This document shows positions 18,410 to 26,124 of a DNA stretch of 64,000 nucleotides, in pieces. The notes below the pieces were generated by a model, which was given only the letters and a program-made list of their open reading frames with translations, was not told the origin of the DNA and did no database searches. Position 1 is the first letter of the stretch. Each line of letters begins with the position of its first letter. The DNA is from Mycobacterium sp. SM1 (lineage in GTDB: Bacteria; Actinomycetota; Actinomycetes; Mycobacteriales; Mycobacteriaceae), in assembly GCF_018361265.1 (NCBI RefSeq), contig NZ_JAFLNH010000001.1, positions 868,001 through 932,000 on the forward strand, given 5' to 3'. The position numbers and the translations under genes were made by a program.

Positions 18410-19222
18410 ATGCGGGTGCGCAAGGTGCTGATGGGTGTGGCCGGGGCGGTGCTCGCGGTAGCCGTTGCCGTCACCGCGGCCATCGTCGTGGATTTTGGGA
18501 CCAGCATCTATGCCGAATACCGGCTGTCGCGCGCCGTGCGGGAGGCCGCCGGCCTGGGATCGGATCCGTTTGTCGCCATCTTGGGAATCCCGTTCATCCC
18601 CCAGGCGATCAGCCATCACTACAACGAACTGGAGATCAAGGCCAACGCCGTCGACCATGCGATGGTCGGCAAGGCCACACTCGAGGCCACCATGCACTCG
18701 ATCAACCTGGCCTATGCATCGTGGCTGATCAAGCCTCATGCGAAGCTTCCCGTCGGCAAACTCGAGAGCCGCATCATCATCGACTCCGTTCACCTGGGGC
18801 GGTATCTGGGTATCAGCGACCTGATGGTCGAAGCACCGCCGCAAGAAACCAACGACGCCACCGGCGGCACCACCGAGTCGGGGATCTCCAGCAGTCATGG
18901 CCTGGTGTTTACCGGAACGCCGAAGTCAGCCAACTTCGACAAGCGGGTCAGCGTGTCCGTCGACCTCTCCATGGCCGGCGACGACCGAACCACCCTGGTG
19001 TTCACCCCCACCGGCATCCTGACCGGCCCGGACACCGCCGACCAGAAAGTTCCGGTCGATAAGAAGGATGCGGTGCTCGCGGCGTTCCGCCAGCGGTTGC
19101 CCGATCAGAAGCTCCCATTCGCGGTGGCGCCCACCGCCCAGGGGGCCCGCGGCTCAGATGTCATCATCGAAGGCATCACCGAGGGGGTCACGATCACGCT
19201 CGACGAGTTTAAGCAGTCATGA
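18410..19222 (+). CDS. lmeA: LmeA-like periplasmic lipomannan elongation factor (DUF2993)
   Basis: A 270-residue DUF2993 protein with one N-terminal membrane anchor (VLMGVAGAVLAVAVAVTAAIV), then a periplasmic domain. The orthologue of Rv0817c, LmeA in M. smegmatis, supports mannan chain elongation of lipomannan/lipoarabinomannan. ATG 18410 is preferred; GTG 18398 is in frame. Its stop overlaps thiX by four bases (ATGA). The IS607 insertion ends only ~50 bases upstream, so the native promoter may have been displaced and transcription could now come from the element. Confidence 0.8.
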   Translation: MRVRKVLMGVAGAVLAVAVAVTAAIVVDFGTSIYAEYRLSRAVREAAGLGSDPFVAILGIPFIPQAISHHYNELEIKANAVDHAMVGKATLEATMHSINLAYASWLIKPHAKLPVGKLESRIIIDSVHLGRYLGISDLMVEAPPQETNDATGGTTESGISSSHGLVFTGTPKSANFDKRVSVSVDLSMAGDDRTTLVFTPTGILTGPDTADQKVPVDKKDAVLAAFRQRLPDQKLPFAVAPTAQGARGSDVIIEGITEGVTITLDEFKQS

Positions 19223-19638
19223 TCACCGCCATCGTCGCGATAGTCGGCGCCGGAGCGCTGTCGGCCGCGGTCGGCTGGCTGCTCACCCGGCATTCCGGAC
19301 GGCTGCGGGAAACCGTTCCAGACCCGGGTCCAAGCGACGCGGAGCCCGCAACTCTGGGCTTGTCCGACTCCGGCCCGACGGTCGTGCATTTCAGTGCCCC
19401 CTGGTGCGGACCATGCGCCCTGGTGCGCCGGGTGGTCAGCCAGGTCTGCGGTGACCTCGGTGACGTGGCCCATGTGGAGGTCGATTTGCAGGCCAATCCG
19501 CTGGCCGCGCGCCGGCTTTCGGTGCTCTCGCTACCGACGACGGTGATCTTCGACGCCAACGGCCGGCAGCGGTACCGCGCCGTCGGCGTCCCCAGCGCAG
19601 ACGATTTGCGGTCGGCCCTAAAACCCCTATTGGCGTGA
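19219..19638 (+). CDS. thiX: Membrane-anchored thioredoxin-like protein ThiX
   Basis: A 139-residue thioredoxin-fold protein: an N-terminal membrane helix (ITAIVAIVGAGALSAAVGWLL), then the fold with active site APWCGPCALVRR and the cis-proline strand LSLPTTVIF. It matches Rv0816c. The CxxC is intact so disulfide exchange is expected, but the partner is unknown. Translationally coupled to lmeA, which suggests a role in envelope redox. Confidence 0.88.
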   Translation: MITAIVAIVGAGALSAAVGWLLTRHSGRLRETVPDPGPSDAEPATLGLSDSGPTVVHFSAPWCGPCALVRRVVSQVCGDLGDVAHVEVDLQANPLAARRLSVLSLPTTVIFDANGRQRYRAVGVPSADDLRSALKPLLA

Positions 19639-19654
19639 CCGCTACCTCATTGGG

Positions 19655-19668
19655 TAAGCTGTCCGCCG
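19655..19668 (+). promoter_or_regulatory. Promoter of the cysteine-attenuated sulfur operon
   Basis: TAAGCT (19655-19660) fits the mycobacterial -10 and lies 7 bases before the GTG at 19668, so transcription probably starts on the leader peptide's first codon. Confidence 0.6.
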
Positions 19669-19751
19669 TGTCAGCCCGCCTGGAGCCCATGCTCACCAAG
19701 CGCCGCGCTATCGATTTGTGCCGCGTCGCGGGTTGTTGTTGTAGCTGCTGA
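19668..19751 (+). CDS. Polycysteine leader peptide (cysteine attenuator)
   Basis: A 27-codon leaderless ORF beginning GTG and ending LCRVAGCCCSC then TGA. The cluster of Cys codons TGT-TGT-TGT-AGC-TGC just before the stop is the hallmark of the polycysteine leaders described in mycobacteria, where ribosome stalling on low cysteinyl-tRNA raises expression of the downstream sulfur genes. It precedes DUF4395-cysA-sseC by ~78 bases, the same arrangement as described for M. smegmatis. Start by GTG 19668 or the in-frame ATG 19689. Confidence 0.8.
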   Translation: MSARLEPMLTKRRAIDLCRVAGCCCSC

Positions 19752-19829
19752 GTAGCCGCGCCTTCCGGGCCGTGCTCGAAGCAGCCGTTGTGGTCTGCTT
19801 TCCCTTCCCGTATCAACAGGAGTAGCTGC

Positions 19830-20420
19830 GTGTCGACCACCAACACCATCGCCCAGGTAGACGTGCGGGGGCCGCGGTTTGCCGCGTGGATGACCGCGGC
19901 GGTTCTGGTGGGGACGTTGGCCATCTCGGGATGCAGCAGCGGGGCCGCCGCCGTGGTTTTGGCCTTGCAGGCCGCCGTCTTTGGCATCGGCGCCCGCTAT
20001 GGGCCGCGCCGACACCCCTACGGGTGGTTGTTTCGCGCCGCCGTTGCGCCTCGGCTGGGCCCAGTAGGTGAGCGCGAACCGGTGCCCCCGCTGAAGTTCG
20101 CGCAATTGCTCGGCTTTGTCTTCGCGGTCGCCGGCACGGCCGGCTTCGCCGCCGGCATTCCGCTGCTAGGGGTCATCGCCACCGGGGCTGCGCTAGCGGC
20201 AGCCTTCCTGAACGCGGCCTTTGGCATCTGCCTGGGCTGTCAGCTCTACCCCCTCATCGCGCGCCTGCGACACGCCGCGCGCGCTGACGACGCACCACGT
20301 GCGATCGCGCGTGCGGCAGCCGGGCAACCAGGTCGAGCCCGGCCGCGACGCGAGTCCCAACGGCCCGAGAAGGAGCCGGGGTGTCCCGGCCCGACCCGGG
20401 TAACCCCGTTTTCCCCGTAA
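19830..20420 (+). CDS. DUF4395 membrane protein
   Basis: A 196-residue membrane protein with about four hydrophobic helices and a CxxC in GICLGCQLYPL; the C-terminal ~45 residues are basic and disordered. DUF4395 proteins are regularly encoded beside rhodanese-type sulfurtransferases and probably act in sulfur or thiol trafficking at the membrane, though no reaction is known. GTG 19830 has AGGAG seven bases upstream. It is the first gene after the polycysteine leader. Confidence 0.8.
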   Translation: MSTTNTIAQVDVRGPRFAAWMTAAVLVGTLAISGCSSGAAAVVLALQAAVFGIGARYGPRRHPYGWLFRAAVAPRLGPVGEREPVPPLKFAQLLGFVFAVAGTAGFAAGIPLLGVIATGAALAAAFLNAAFGICLGCQLYPLIARLRHAARADDAPRAIARAAAGQPGRARPRRESQRPEKEPGCPGPTRVTPFSP

Positions 20421-20440
20421 ACAACCGAAAGGAACCCGCC

Positions 20441-21274
20441 ATGGCACGCTCCGATGTCCTGGTCTCTGCCGACTGGGCGGAGAGCAATCTCGACACGCCC
20501 GGCGTCGTCTTTGTCGAGGTGGACGAGGATACCACCGCCTACGACAAAGGGCATATCGCCGGCGCGGTCAAGCTGGACTGGCGTACCGATTTGCAGGACC
20601 CAGTCCGGCGCGACTTCGTCGACGCCCAGCAGTTCTCCAAACTGCTCAGCGAGCGCGGTATCGCCAACGACGACACCGTGATCCTCTACGGCGGCAACAA
20701 CAACTGGTTCGCCGCCTACGCGTACTGGTATTTCAAGCTGTACGGCCACGCCGGCGTCAAGCTGCTCGACGGCGGCCGCAAGAGATGGGAGCTCGACGGC
20801 CGCCCGCTATCCACTGACGCGGTCAACCGGCCGGTCACGCGGTACACGGCGAAGCAGCCGGACAACAGCATCCGGGCGTTTCGGGACGAGGTGATCGCGG
20901 CAATCAACGTCAAGAATCTGGTCGACGTGCGCTCCCCGGAGGAGTTTTCCGGAAAGATCCTGGCGCCTGCGCATCTGCCGCAGGAACAAAGCCAGCGGCC
21001 CGGTCACATTCCCGGCGCGATCAACGTGCCGTGGAGCAAGGCCGCCAACGAAGACGGCACCTTCAAGTCCGATGATGAGCTGGCCAAGCTGTACGCCGAC
21101 GCCGGGTTGGACGGGTCAAAGGAGACCATCGCCTATTGCCGGATCGGCGAGCGGTCCTCGCACACCTGGTTCGTGCTGCGCGAACTGCTCGGACACCGAA
21201 ATGTCAAGAACTACGACGGCAGTTGGACCGAATACGGCTCCCTGGTGGGAGTCCCGATCGAGTTGGGAAGCTGA
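20441..21274 (+). CDS. cysA2: Thiosulfate sulfurtransferase CysA (rhodanese)
   Basis: A 277-residue two-domain rhodanese. The C-terminal domain has the catalytic cysteine in AYCRIGERSSH, and the N-terminal non-catalytic domain holds VILYGGNNNWFAAYAYW. It transfers sulfane sulfur from thiosulfate to cyanide or cellular thiols. It matches Rv0815c. GAAAGGAACC precedes the ATG. It follows DUF4395 by 20 bases and precedes sseC by 2 bases; the set is controlled by the cysteine leader. Confidence 0.95.
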   Translation: MARSDVLVSADWAESNLDTPGVVFVEVDEDTTAYDKGHIAGAVKLDWRTDLQDPVRRDFVDAQQFSKLLSERGIANDDTVILYGGNNNWFAAYAYWYFKLYGHAGVKLLDGGRKRWELDGRPLSTDAVNRPVTRYTAKQPDNSIRAFRDEVIAAINVKNLVDVRSPEEFSGKILAPAHLPQEQSQRPGHIPGAINVPWSKAANEDGTFKSDDELAKLYADAGLDGSKETIAYCRIGERSSHTWFVLRELLGHRNVKNYDGSWTEYGSLVGVPIELGS

Positions 21275-21276
21275 CT

Positions 21277-21579
21277 ATGTGCACACCGCCAACACAAGGA
21301 CAGACGCTGCCGGCCAGCGTTGACCTGGAGAAGGAGACAGTGATCACCGGCCGTGTCGTGGACAGTTCCGGTGCGCCCGTGGCGGGCGCGTTCGTTCGGC
21401 TGCTGGACTCTGCTAACGAGTTCACCGCCGAGGTCGTGGCGTCGGCCACCGGTGACTTCCGGTTTTTCGCCGCGCCCGGAACCTGGAGGCTGCGCGCGCT
21501 CTCGGCGGCCGGTAACGGCGACGCCGTGGTGACACCGTCGGGTGCGGGTCTTTACGAGGTCGACATCAAGATCGCCTGA
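21277..21579 (+). CDS. sseC2: SseC-like DUF1416 protein
   Basis: A 100-residue protein with a single transthyretin/carboxypeptidase-regulatory-like beta-sandwich (VITGRVVDSSGAPVAGAFVRLLD ... FRFFAAPGTWRLRA). It matches Rv0814c/SseC, always beside CysA and thought to work in sulfur metabolism, with no enzymatic activity established. The ATG is two bases after the cysA stop. Confidence 0.88.
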   Translation: MCTPPTQGQTLPASVDLEKETVITGRVVDSSGAPVAGAFVRLLDSANEFTAEVVASATGDFRFFAAPGTWRLRALSAAGNGDAVVTPSGAGLYEVDIKIA

Positions 21580-21618
21580 CGAACCGGTCGGCGAACCCAG
21601 GCGCCGCCACAGGCCGAT

Positions 21619-21624
21619 TAGACT
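21619..21624 (+). promoter_or_regulatory. -10 element of a leaderless small gene
   Basis: TAGACT lies 6 bases before the GTG at 21631, matching the mycobacterial leaderless pattern. Confidence 0.5.
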
Positions 21625-21630
21625 CGTCGC

Positions 21631-21735
21631 GTGGTGCTGTTTTTCGAGATCATGCTGGTCGCCTCGATCGGGGCGATCGCGTGGTTAGGGCTGTACGCGC
21701 TGTACCGACTCATCACCGACAGTCGTGACCGCTAA
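21631..21735 (+). CDS. Small single-pass membrane protein (34 aa)
   Basis: GTG-initiated 34-residue ORF reading [20 protein letters not shown] and a second half ending RLITDSRDR: one hydrophobic helix followed by a basic tail. A leaderless-type promoter precedes it, and its stop codon overlaps the GTG of the nitrobindin gene, so the two would be coupled. Codon third positions are GC-biased like its neighbours. Function unknown. Confidence 0.6.
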   Translation: MVLFFEIMLVASIGAIAWLGLYALYRLITDSRDR

Positions 21736-22393
21736 CGAGCATGCCGACCGGCCGGCCCGCCCTCTGGGCTCGGGCAGTCGTGCGGTCGCCGCTGCGGCGG
21801 AACGCGCCAAACTGACCGCGGCCCGCAACATCCCGGTCTTCGACGATCTCCCGGTCCCCGCCGACACCGCCAATCTGCGCCACGGCGCAAACCTGCACGA
21901 TGCCCTGCTGGCGCTGCTGCCCCTGGTCGGCGTCTGGCGGGGCGAGGGTGAAGGTCGTGACGCTCACGGCGACTACCGCTTCGGCCAGCAGATCGTTGTC
22001 TCGCACGACGGCGGGGACTATCTGAACTGGGAAGCTCGATCGTGGCGGCTGAGCGCGTCCGGGGACTACCAGGGACCGGACCTCCGGGAGACCGGCTACT
22101 GGCGCTTCGTCAACGACCCCTCCGACCCGACGGAGTCGCAGGCCATCGAGTTACTGCTGGCGCACTCGGCCGGCTACGTCGAGCTGTTCTACGGCTGCCC
22201 GCGCACGCAGTCGTCGTGGGAGCTGGTTACCGACGTGCTGGCACGCAGCAAATCCGGAGTGCTGGTCGGCGGCGCCAAGCGCCTCTACGGCATCGTCGAG
22301 GGCGGGGACTTGGCCTACGTGGAGGAGCGTGTCGACGCTGATGGCCGGCTGGTGCCGCGGCTGTCGGCGCGGCTGTCGCGGTTCGCCGGATAA
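21725..22393 (+). CDS. Nitrobindin-like heme-binding protein (peroxynitrite isomerase)
   Basis: A 222-residue protein with a disordered N-terminus and a ~150-residue beta-barrel of the nitrobindin/THAP4 type: [11 protein letters not shown], then [11 protein letters not shown], and the C-terminal [11 protein letters not shown]. The family binds ferric heme and detoxifies peroxynitrite; the homologue is Rv0813c. The GTG start overlaps the preceding small ORF's stop. The axial histidine normally near the C-terminus is not obvious here, so heme binding needs confirming. Confidence 0.82.
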   Translation: MTANEHADRPARPLGSGSRAVAAAAERAKLTAARNIPVFDDLPVPADTANLRHGANLHDALLALLPLVGVWRGEGEGRDAHGDYRFGQQIVVSHDGGDYLNWEARSWRLSASGDYQGPDLRETGYWRFVNDPSDPTESQAIELLLAHSAGYVELFYGCPRTQSSWELVTDVLARSKSGVLVGGAKRLYGIVEGGDLAYVEERVDADGRLVPRLSARLSRFAG

Positions 22394-22420
22394 CGGCACG
22401 GGCATTTCCCAAGCCACTCC

Positions 22421-23299
22421 TCAGCGGTCGCTGACGATCGCAGCGTCGACGAGTTCGGCAAACTCGGCAGCCATGACGGCCCGGGGCAACGGCTGGCCGT
22501 CCAGGGTGTGCACGCGCGCGGCCAGCGTCATCGCGGACACCAGCCAGATCCCCTGCGCGGCAAAAAGGTCGGCGACCCGGAGGGCGCGGTAGTCGCAGTC
22601 GTAGCCCTTGGCGCGGGCGACCTCGAATAGCGCTTGCTGGGTGGTGCCGCGCAAGATCGGGTGCCAGGGCGGCGGGGTGAGCAGGCCCGGCGCACCATCG
22701 ACGTCGGCGGCGATCACCACCGTTGAGCGCGGGCCTTCCAGGACGTAGCCGTCGGAGCTGACGAAGATCACGTCATCGGAGCCTTGCCGGGCGGCATACC
22801 GCAGGGCGGCCATGTTGACGGCGTAAGACAGCGTTTTGGCGCCGGCAAGCAGCCACGGCATCTCGTCGGCACCGACGGCACGCAGCCCGCGCTGTAGGGT
22901 GATCGCGGCCACCCCGTCGCGGCGCACCGTCGCGACCCGCTGCGGCAAGGCGTTGACCATAACGTAGGCCGTGGGCGTCGAGCCGCTCTCCCGGCCACGG
23001 CTGTAGATCAGCCGCATCGCACCCTCGTCGGCGGTGCCCATTGCCCACTGGTTTGCTGCCCTGTCGATCGCGTGCCGCCACTCCGGCAGCTCCGGCTCGG
23101 GCAAATCCATCAGCTTGGCGGAGTAGGCCAGGCGCCGCAGATGCGCCTCGACCAGGCAAGCCCGGCCATCGCGGACCAGAAGCGTCTCGAAGACGCCGTC
23201 GCCACGCACCACGGCGAGGTCGTCCGCGCACAGCAGCGGGGTGCCCGCGGCGAGTACCTCGCCGCGGAGCGTAACGACGACACCCGTTTGGCCTGCCAT
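22421..23299 (-). CDS. Fold-type IV PLP enzyme, aminodeoxychorismate lyase-like
   Basis: A 292-residue PLP enzyme of the PabC / branched-chain aminotransferase class, matching Rv0812. The catalytic lysine is in GAKTLSYAVNMAALRYA, and GDGVFETLLVRDG and DDVIFVSSDGYVLEGPRSTVV are family signatures. The likely role is conversion of aminodeoxychorismate to p-aminobenzoate for folate, though a D-amino-acid transaminase role is possible. ATG 23299 begins MAGQTG; longer frames upstream lack support. It is divergent from the folate-binding ygfZ. Confidence 0.85.
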   Translation of the reverse strand: MAGQTGVVVTLRGEVLAAGTPLLCADDLAVVRGDGVFETLLVRDGRACLVEAHLRRLAYSAKLMDLPEPELPEWRHAIDRAANQWAMGTADEGAMRLIYSRGRESGSTPTAYVMVNALPQRVATVRRDGVAAITLQRGLRAVGADEMPWLLAGAKTLSYAVNMAALRYAARQGSDDVIFVSSDGYVLEGPRSTVVIAADVDGAPGLLTPPPWHPILRGTTQQALFEVARAKGYDCDYRALRVADLFAAQGIWLVSAMTLAARVHTLDGQPLPRAVMAAEFAELVDAAIVSDR

Positions 23300-23377
23300 T
23301 GACGAGAAGCCTAACGTGACGGCGATACGGGCCGGCACGGCCCGGGAAAAGCATCCGGCGCCAGCCCCGCAGCCCCG

Positions 23378-23383
23378 TAGAGT
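23378..23383 (+). promoter_or_regulatory. -10 element of leaderless ygfZ
   Basis: TAGAGT lies 6 bases before the GTG at 23390 with no Shine-Dalgarno, so ygfZ is probably leaderless. Confidence 0.5.
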
Positions 23384-23389
23384 GGGGAT

Positions 23390-24484
23390 GTGACCGCAGT
23401 TTTTGCCCCCGATGCCGGACCCGACGCGGGCGCGGTCTGGCACTACGGCGACCCGCTGGGTGAGCAGCGCGCGGCGGACACCGATGCCGTGCTGATCGAC
23501 CGTTCGCACCGCGCCGTGCTCGTGTTGACCGGCGCCGATCGCCAAAGCTGGCTGCACAGCATCTCAACGCAGCATGTCAGCGAACTCCCGGAAGGGGCCA
23601 GCACGCAAAACCTGATCCTCGATGCGCAGGGCCGGGTCGAGGACCATTGGATTCAGACAGAATTGCGGGGCACCACCTATCTCGATACCGAGCCGTGGCG
23701 GGGTGAGCCGCTGCTGGCCTATCTGCGCAAGATGGTGTTTTGGGCCGAGGTCTCTCCGGGCGCTGCCGAGATGGCGGTGCTCTCGCTGCTGGGTCCGCGG
23801 CTGGCTGAGCCACGGGTGCTCGATGCGCTGGGCGTCGATGCCCTGCCCGCCACGGCGACGGCGACGGCGCTGGCCCACGGCGGTTTTGTGCGCCGGATGC
23901 CCGGTGCCCGTGACGACCGGATCGAGCTGGATGTCGTGGTGCCGCGGCCTGACTCGGTCGAGTTGAAGCGGCGTTTGACGGCGGTGGGGGTGCGGTTAGC
24001 CGGAGTCTGGACCTATGAGGCGCACCGGGTTGCGGCGCTGCGTCCGCGGCTCGGCGTCGACACGGATGACCGCACGATCCCACACGAAGTGGGCTGGATC
24101 GGCGGACCGGGTGTCGGGGCCGTCCATTTGAACAAGGGCTGCTATCGCGGGCAGGAAACCGTCGCGCGGGTGCATAACCTCGGCAAACCGCCCCGGATGC
24201 TGGTGCTGGTGCACCTCGACGGCTCGGCGGACCGGCCGTCCACCGGAGACACGGTGCTGGCCGGCGGTCGCGTTGTGGGGCGTCTCGGAACCGTGGTCGA
24301 GCACGTGGATCTTGGCCCGGTGGCGCTGGCCCTGCTCAAACGCGGTCTTTCGGCCGATGCCGCCCTGGTCACCGAAGGTGCGGGGCGGACCGCCGCGGTG
24401 ATCGACGCCGATTCCCTGCCGCCGGCCGAGGGGCCCGGTGCCGGACGGCTGGCCGTGGACCGGTTACGCGGCGTCGCGCGATGA
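23390..24484 (+). CDS. ygfZ: YgfZ/GcvT-like folate-binding Fe-S assembly protein
   Basis: A 364-residue protein with the GcvT fold and the diagnostic YgfZ motif KGCYRGQETVARVHN, whose cysteine is conserved. YgfZ uses tetrahydrofolate and helps build or repair particular Fe-S enzymes. It matches Rv0811c. It stands divergent from a p-aminobenzoate-type enzyme, a folate-related pairing. Confidence 0.9.
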   Translation: MTAVFAPDAGPDAGAVWHYGDPLGEQRAADTDAVLIDRSHRAVLVLTGADRQSWLHSISTQHVSELPEGASTQNLILDAQGRVEDHWIQTELRGTTYLDTEPWRGEPLLAYLRKMVFWAEVSPGAAEMAVLSLLGPRLAEPRVLDALGVDALPATATATALAHGGFVRRMPGARDDRIELDVVVPRPDSVELKRRLTAVGVRLAGVWTYEAHRVAALRPRLGVDTDDRTIPHEVGWIGGPGVGAVHLNKGCYRGQETVARVHNLGKPPRMLVLVHLDGSADRPSTGDTVLAGGRVVGRLGTVVEHVDLGPVALALLKRGLSADAALVTEGAGRTAAVIDADSLPPAEGPGAGRLAVDRLRGVAR

Positions 24485-24601
24485 GCGTGACGGGGCCCAT
24501 CCCGGCATCCGACCGCGGGGCACGGTAAACTGTCGGCAGGACAATAACGACACCGACAGATCGGAGCCGCCTGCTCGTTGGGCCGCTCCGTTATTGTGCG
24601 A

Positions 24602-24613
24602 GGGGGTTCCCCC
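24602..24613 (+). promoter_or_regulatory. Hairpin sequestering the DUF3073 ribosome site
   Basis: GGGGG-TT-CCCCC ends directly at the ATG at 24614. The G-run is the only possible Shine-Dalgarno, so pairing would mask it. Whether this is used for regulation is unknown. Confidence 0.4.
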
Positions 24614-24805
24614 ATGGGCCGCGGCCGGGCAAAGGCAAAGCAGACCAAGGTTGCTCGAGAATTGAAGTACAGCTCCCCACAGACCGACTTCGAGCGGCTT
24701 CAGCGCGAGCTATCGGGATCGCGAGCGGACGAACCGGATCGGTCGGACGTCAGCTACCGGTTTTCCGACGAGATACGGGACGACGCGGACGACTGGCGCC
24801 GCTAA
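24614..24805 (+). CDS. DUF3073 small protein
   Basis: A 63-residue, highly charged, probably disordered protein starting MGRGRAKAKQTKVARELKYS and ending in an acidic DEIRDDADDWRR. It is a conserved actinobacterial small protein (Rv0810c) with no known activity; the basic N-terminus and acidic C-terminus suggest RNA or protein binding. It sits between ygfZ and the convergent purM. Confidence 0.85.
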   Translation: MGRGRAKAKQTKVARELKYSSPQTDFERLQRELSGSRADEPDRSDVSYRFSDEIRDDADDWRR

Positions 24806-24897
24806 GGGCCGGTAACCGCCGGCCGTTCGCGCCGTTGTCCGGCCGGGGCTGCCCACCTCGGACCGTCCCGGTCCCCATCGTCGCCGCAGGTTCCCCG

Positions 24898-25980
24898 TTA
24901 GAAGCGGGGGTGCTCTCCGACGAGTCTGGCCCGCGGTCCCTCTTTACCGCCCTTGTTGACGGTTCCCAAGACCCAGCAGTCCAGGTGCCGGGCGGTCAGA
25001 ATGGCCAGGGCGCGGTCGGTGTCCTCCGGAGCGACCACAGCGACCATACCCACCCCCATGTTGAACGTCTTTTCCATCTCCGCCCGGCTGACGCGCCCCC
25101 GCTGCGCGATCATCCCGAAAACGGGCGCGGGTGTCCACGTGCCGCGATCGACCTCGGCCACCAAGCCGTGGGGGATGACACGCTCTAGGTTGCCGGCCAG
25201 TCCACCTCCGGTGATATGGCTAAACGTGCGGACCTGGGTTTCGGCGGCCAGCGCCAGGCAGTCCTTGGCATAGATTCGGGTAGGCTCCAGAAGTTCTTCG
25301 CCCAGGGTGCGGCCGAACTCCTCCACGTAGCCGGTCAGGTTCATCCGGTCGATCTCCAGCAGCACCGCGCGGGCCAGCGAGTAGCCGTTGGAATGCAGAC
25401 CGGAGGAGCCCATCGCGATGAGGACGTCCCCAGGTTTGACGCGGTCAGGTCCTAAAACATCGTCTGCCTCGATCACGCCGACGGCGGTGGCCGACAGGTC
25501 ATAATGGGCCGGTTCGATCAGGCCCGGGTGCTCGGCGGTCTCACCGCCGAGCAGCGCAACACCGGCGCGCATACACCCATCGGCGATCCCGGCGACGATC
25601 GCGTTGAGCCGTTCTGGCACGATCCGGCCCACGGCGATGTAGTCCAACAAGAACAATGGCTCGGCGCCGCAGACCACGAGGTCATCGACCACCATCGCCA
25701 CCAGGTCCAGGCCAACGGTGTCGTGTTTGTCCATTGCCTGGGCGACGGCCAGCTTGGTGCCCACACCGTCACTGGACGCGGCCAGCAGCGGTTCGCGGTA
25801 ATCGCCGCGCAAAGCAAACAGTCCGGCGAATCCGCCCAGCTGGCTGCGTACTTCAGGCCGGGTGGCCTTGGCGGCGAGCGGCTTGAACAGTTCGACTGCG
25901 CGTTCACCAGCTGCTATGTCCACCCCGGCCGAGGCATAGGTGATGTTCTGATTGCCGGGGTGTTTTCCGCGGTCCGTCAT
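24898..25980 (-). CDS. purM: Phosphoribosylformylglycinamidine cyclo-ligase PurM
   Basis: A 360-residue AIR synthetase, the fifth step of purine synthesis. Characteristic segments: YASAGVDIAAGERAVE, the ATP-binding SSDGVGTKLAVAQ, VDDLVVCGAEPLFLLDY, GGETAEHPGL and the C-terminal TGGGLAGNLERVIP. ATG 25980 begins MTDRGKHPGN. It follows purF on the same strand, separated by ~145 bases. Confidence 0.96.
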   Translation of the reverse strand: MTDRGKHPGNQNITYASAGVDIAAGERAVELFKPLAAKATRPEVRSQLGGFAGLFALRGDYREPLLAASSDGVGTKLAVAQAMDKHDTVGLDLVAMVVDDLVVCGAEPLFLLDYIAVGRIVPERLNAIVAGIADGCMRAGVALLGGETAEHPGLIEPAHYDLSATAVGVIEADDVLGPDRVKPGDVLIAMGSSGLHSNGYSLARAVLLEIDRMNLTGYVEEFGRTLGEELLEPTRIYAKDCLALAAETQVRTFSHITGGGLAGNLERVIPHGLVAEVDRGTWTPAPVFGMIAQRGRVSRAEMEKTFNMGVGMVAVVAPEDTDRALAILTARHLDCWVLGTVNKGGKEGPRARLVGEHPRF

Positions 25981-26124
25981 CGCCCTACAGGCTACCGGCC
26001 CGTCGACCGCCGGTTGCCTACGCACACGGCAATCCGCGCGGGATCTGCGCGGCCGGCGCTACCCAGCCGGAGCCCCGATCCGCCGGCTTCGCGCCGTCGG
26101 CCGCCCCGTCATCGAGCAAGACCA

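Noticed and set aside
23300..23557. N-terminal 86-residue extension of the PabC-like enzyme
   Set aside because: It crosses the divergent promoter and overlaps the ygfZ start; homology begins at MAGQTG.
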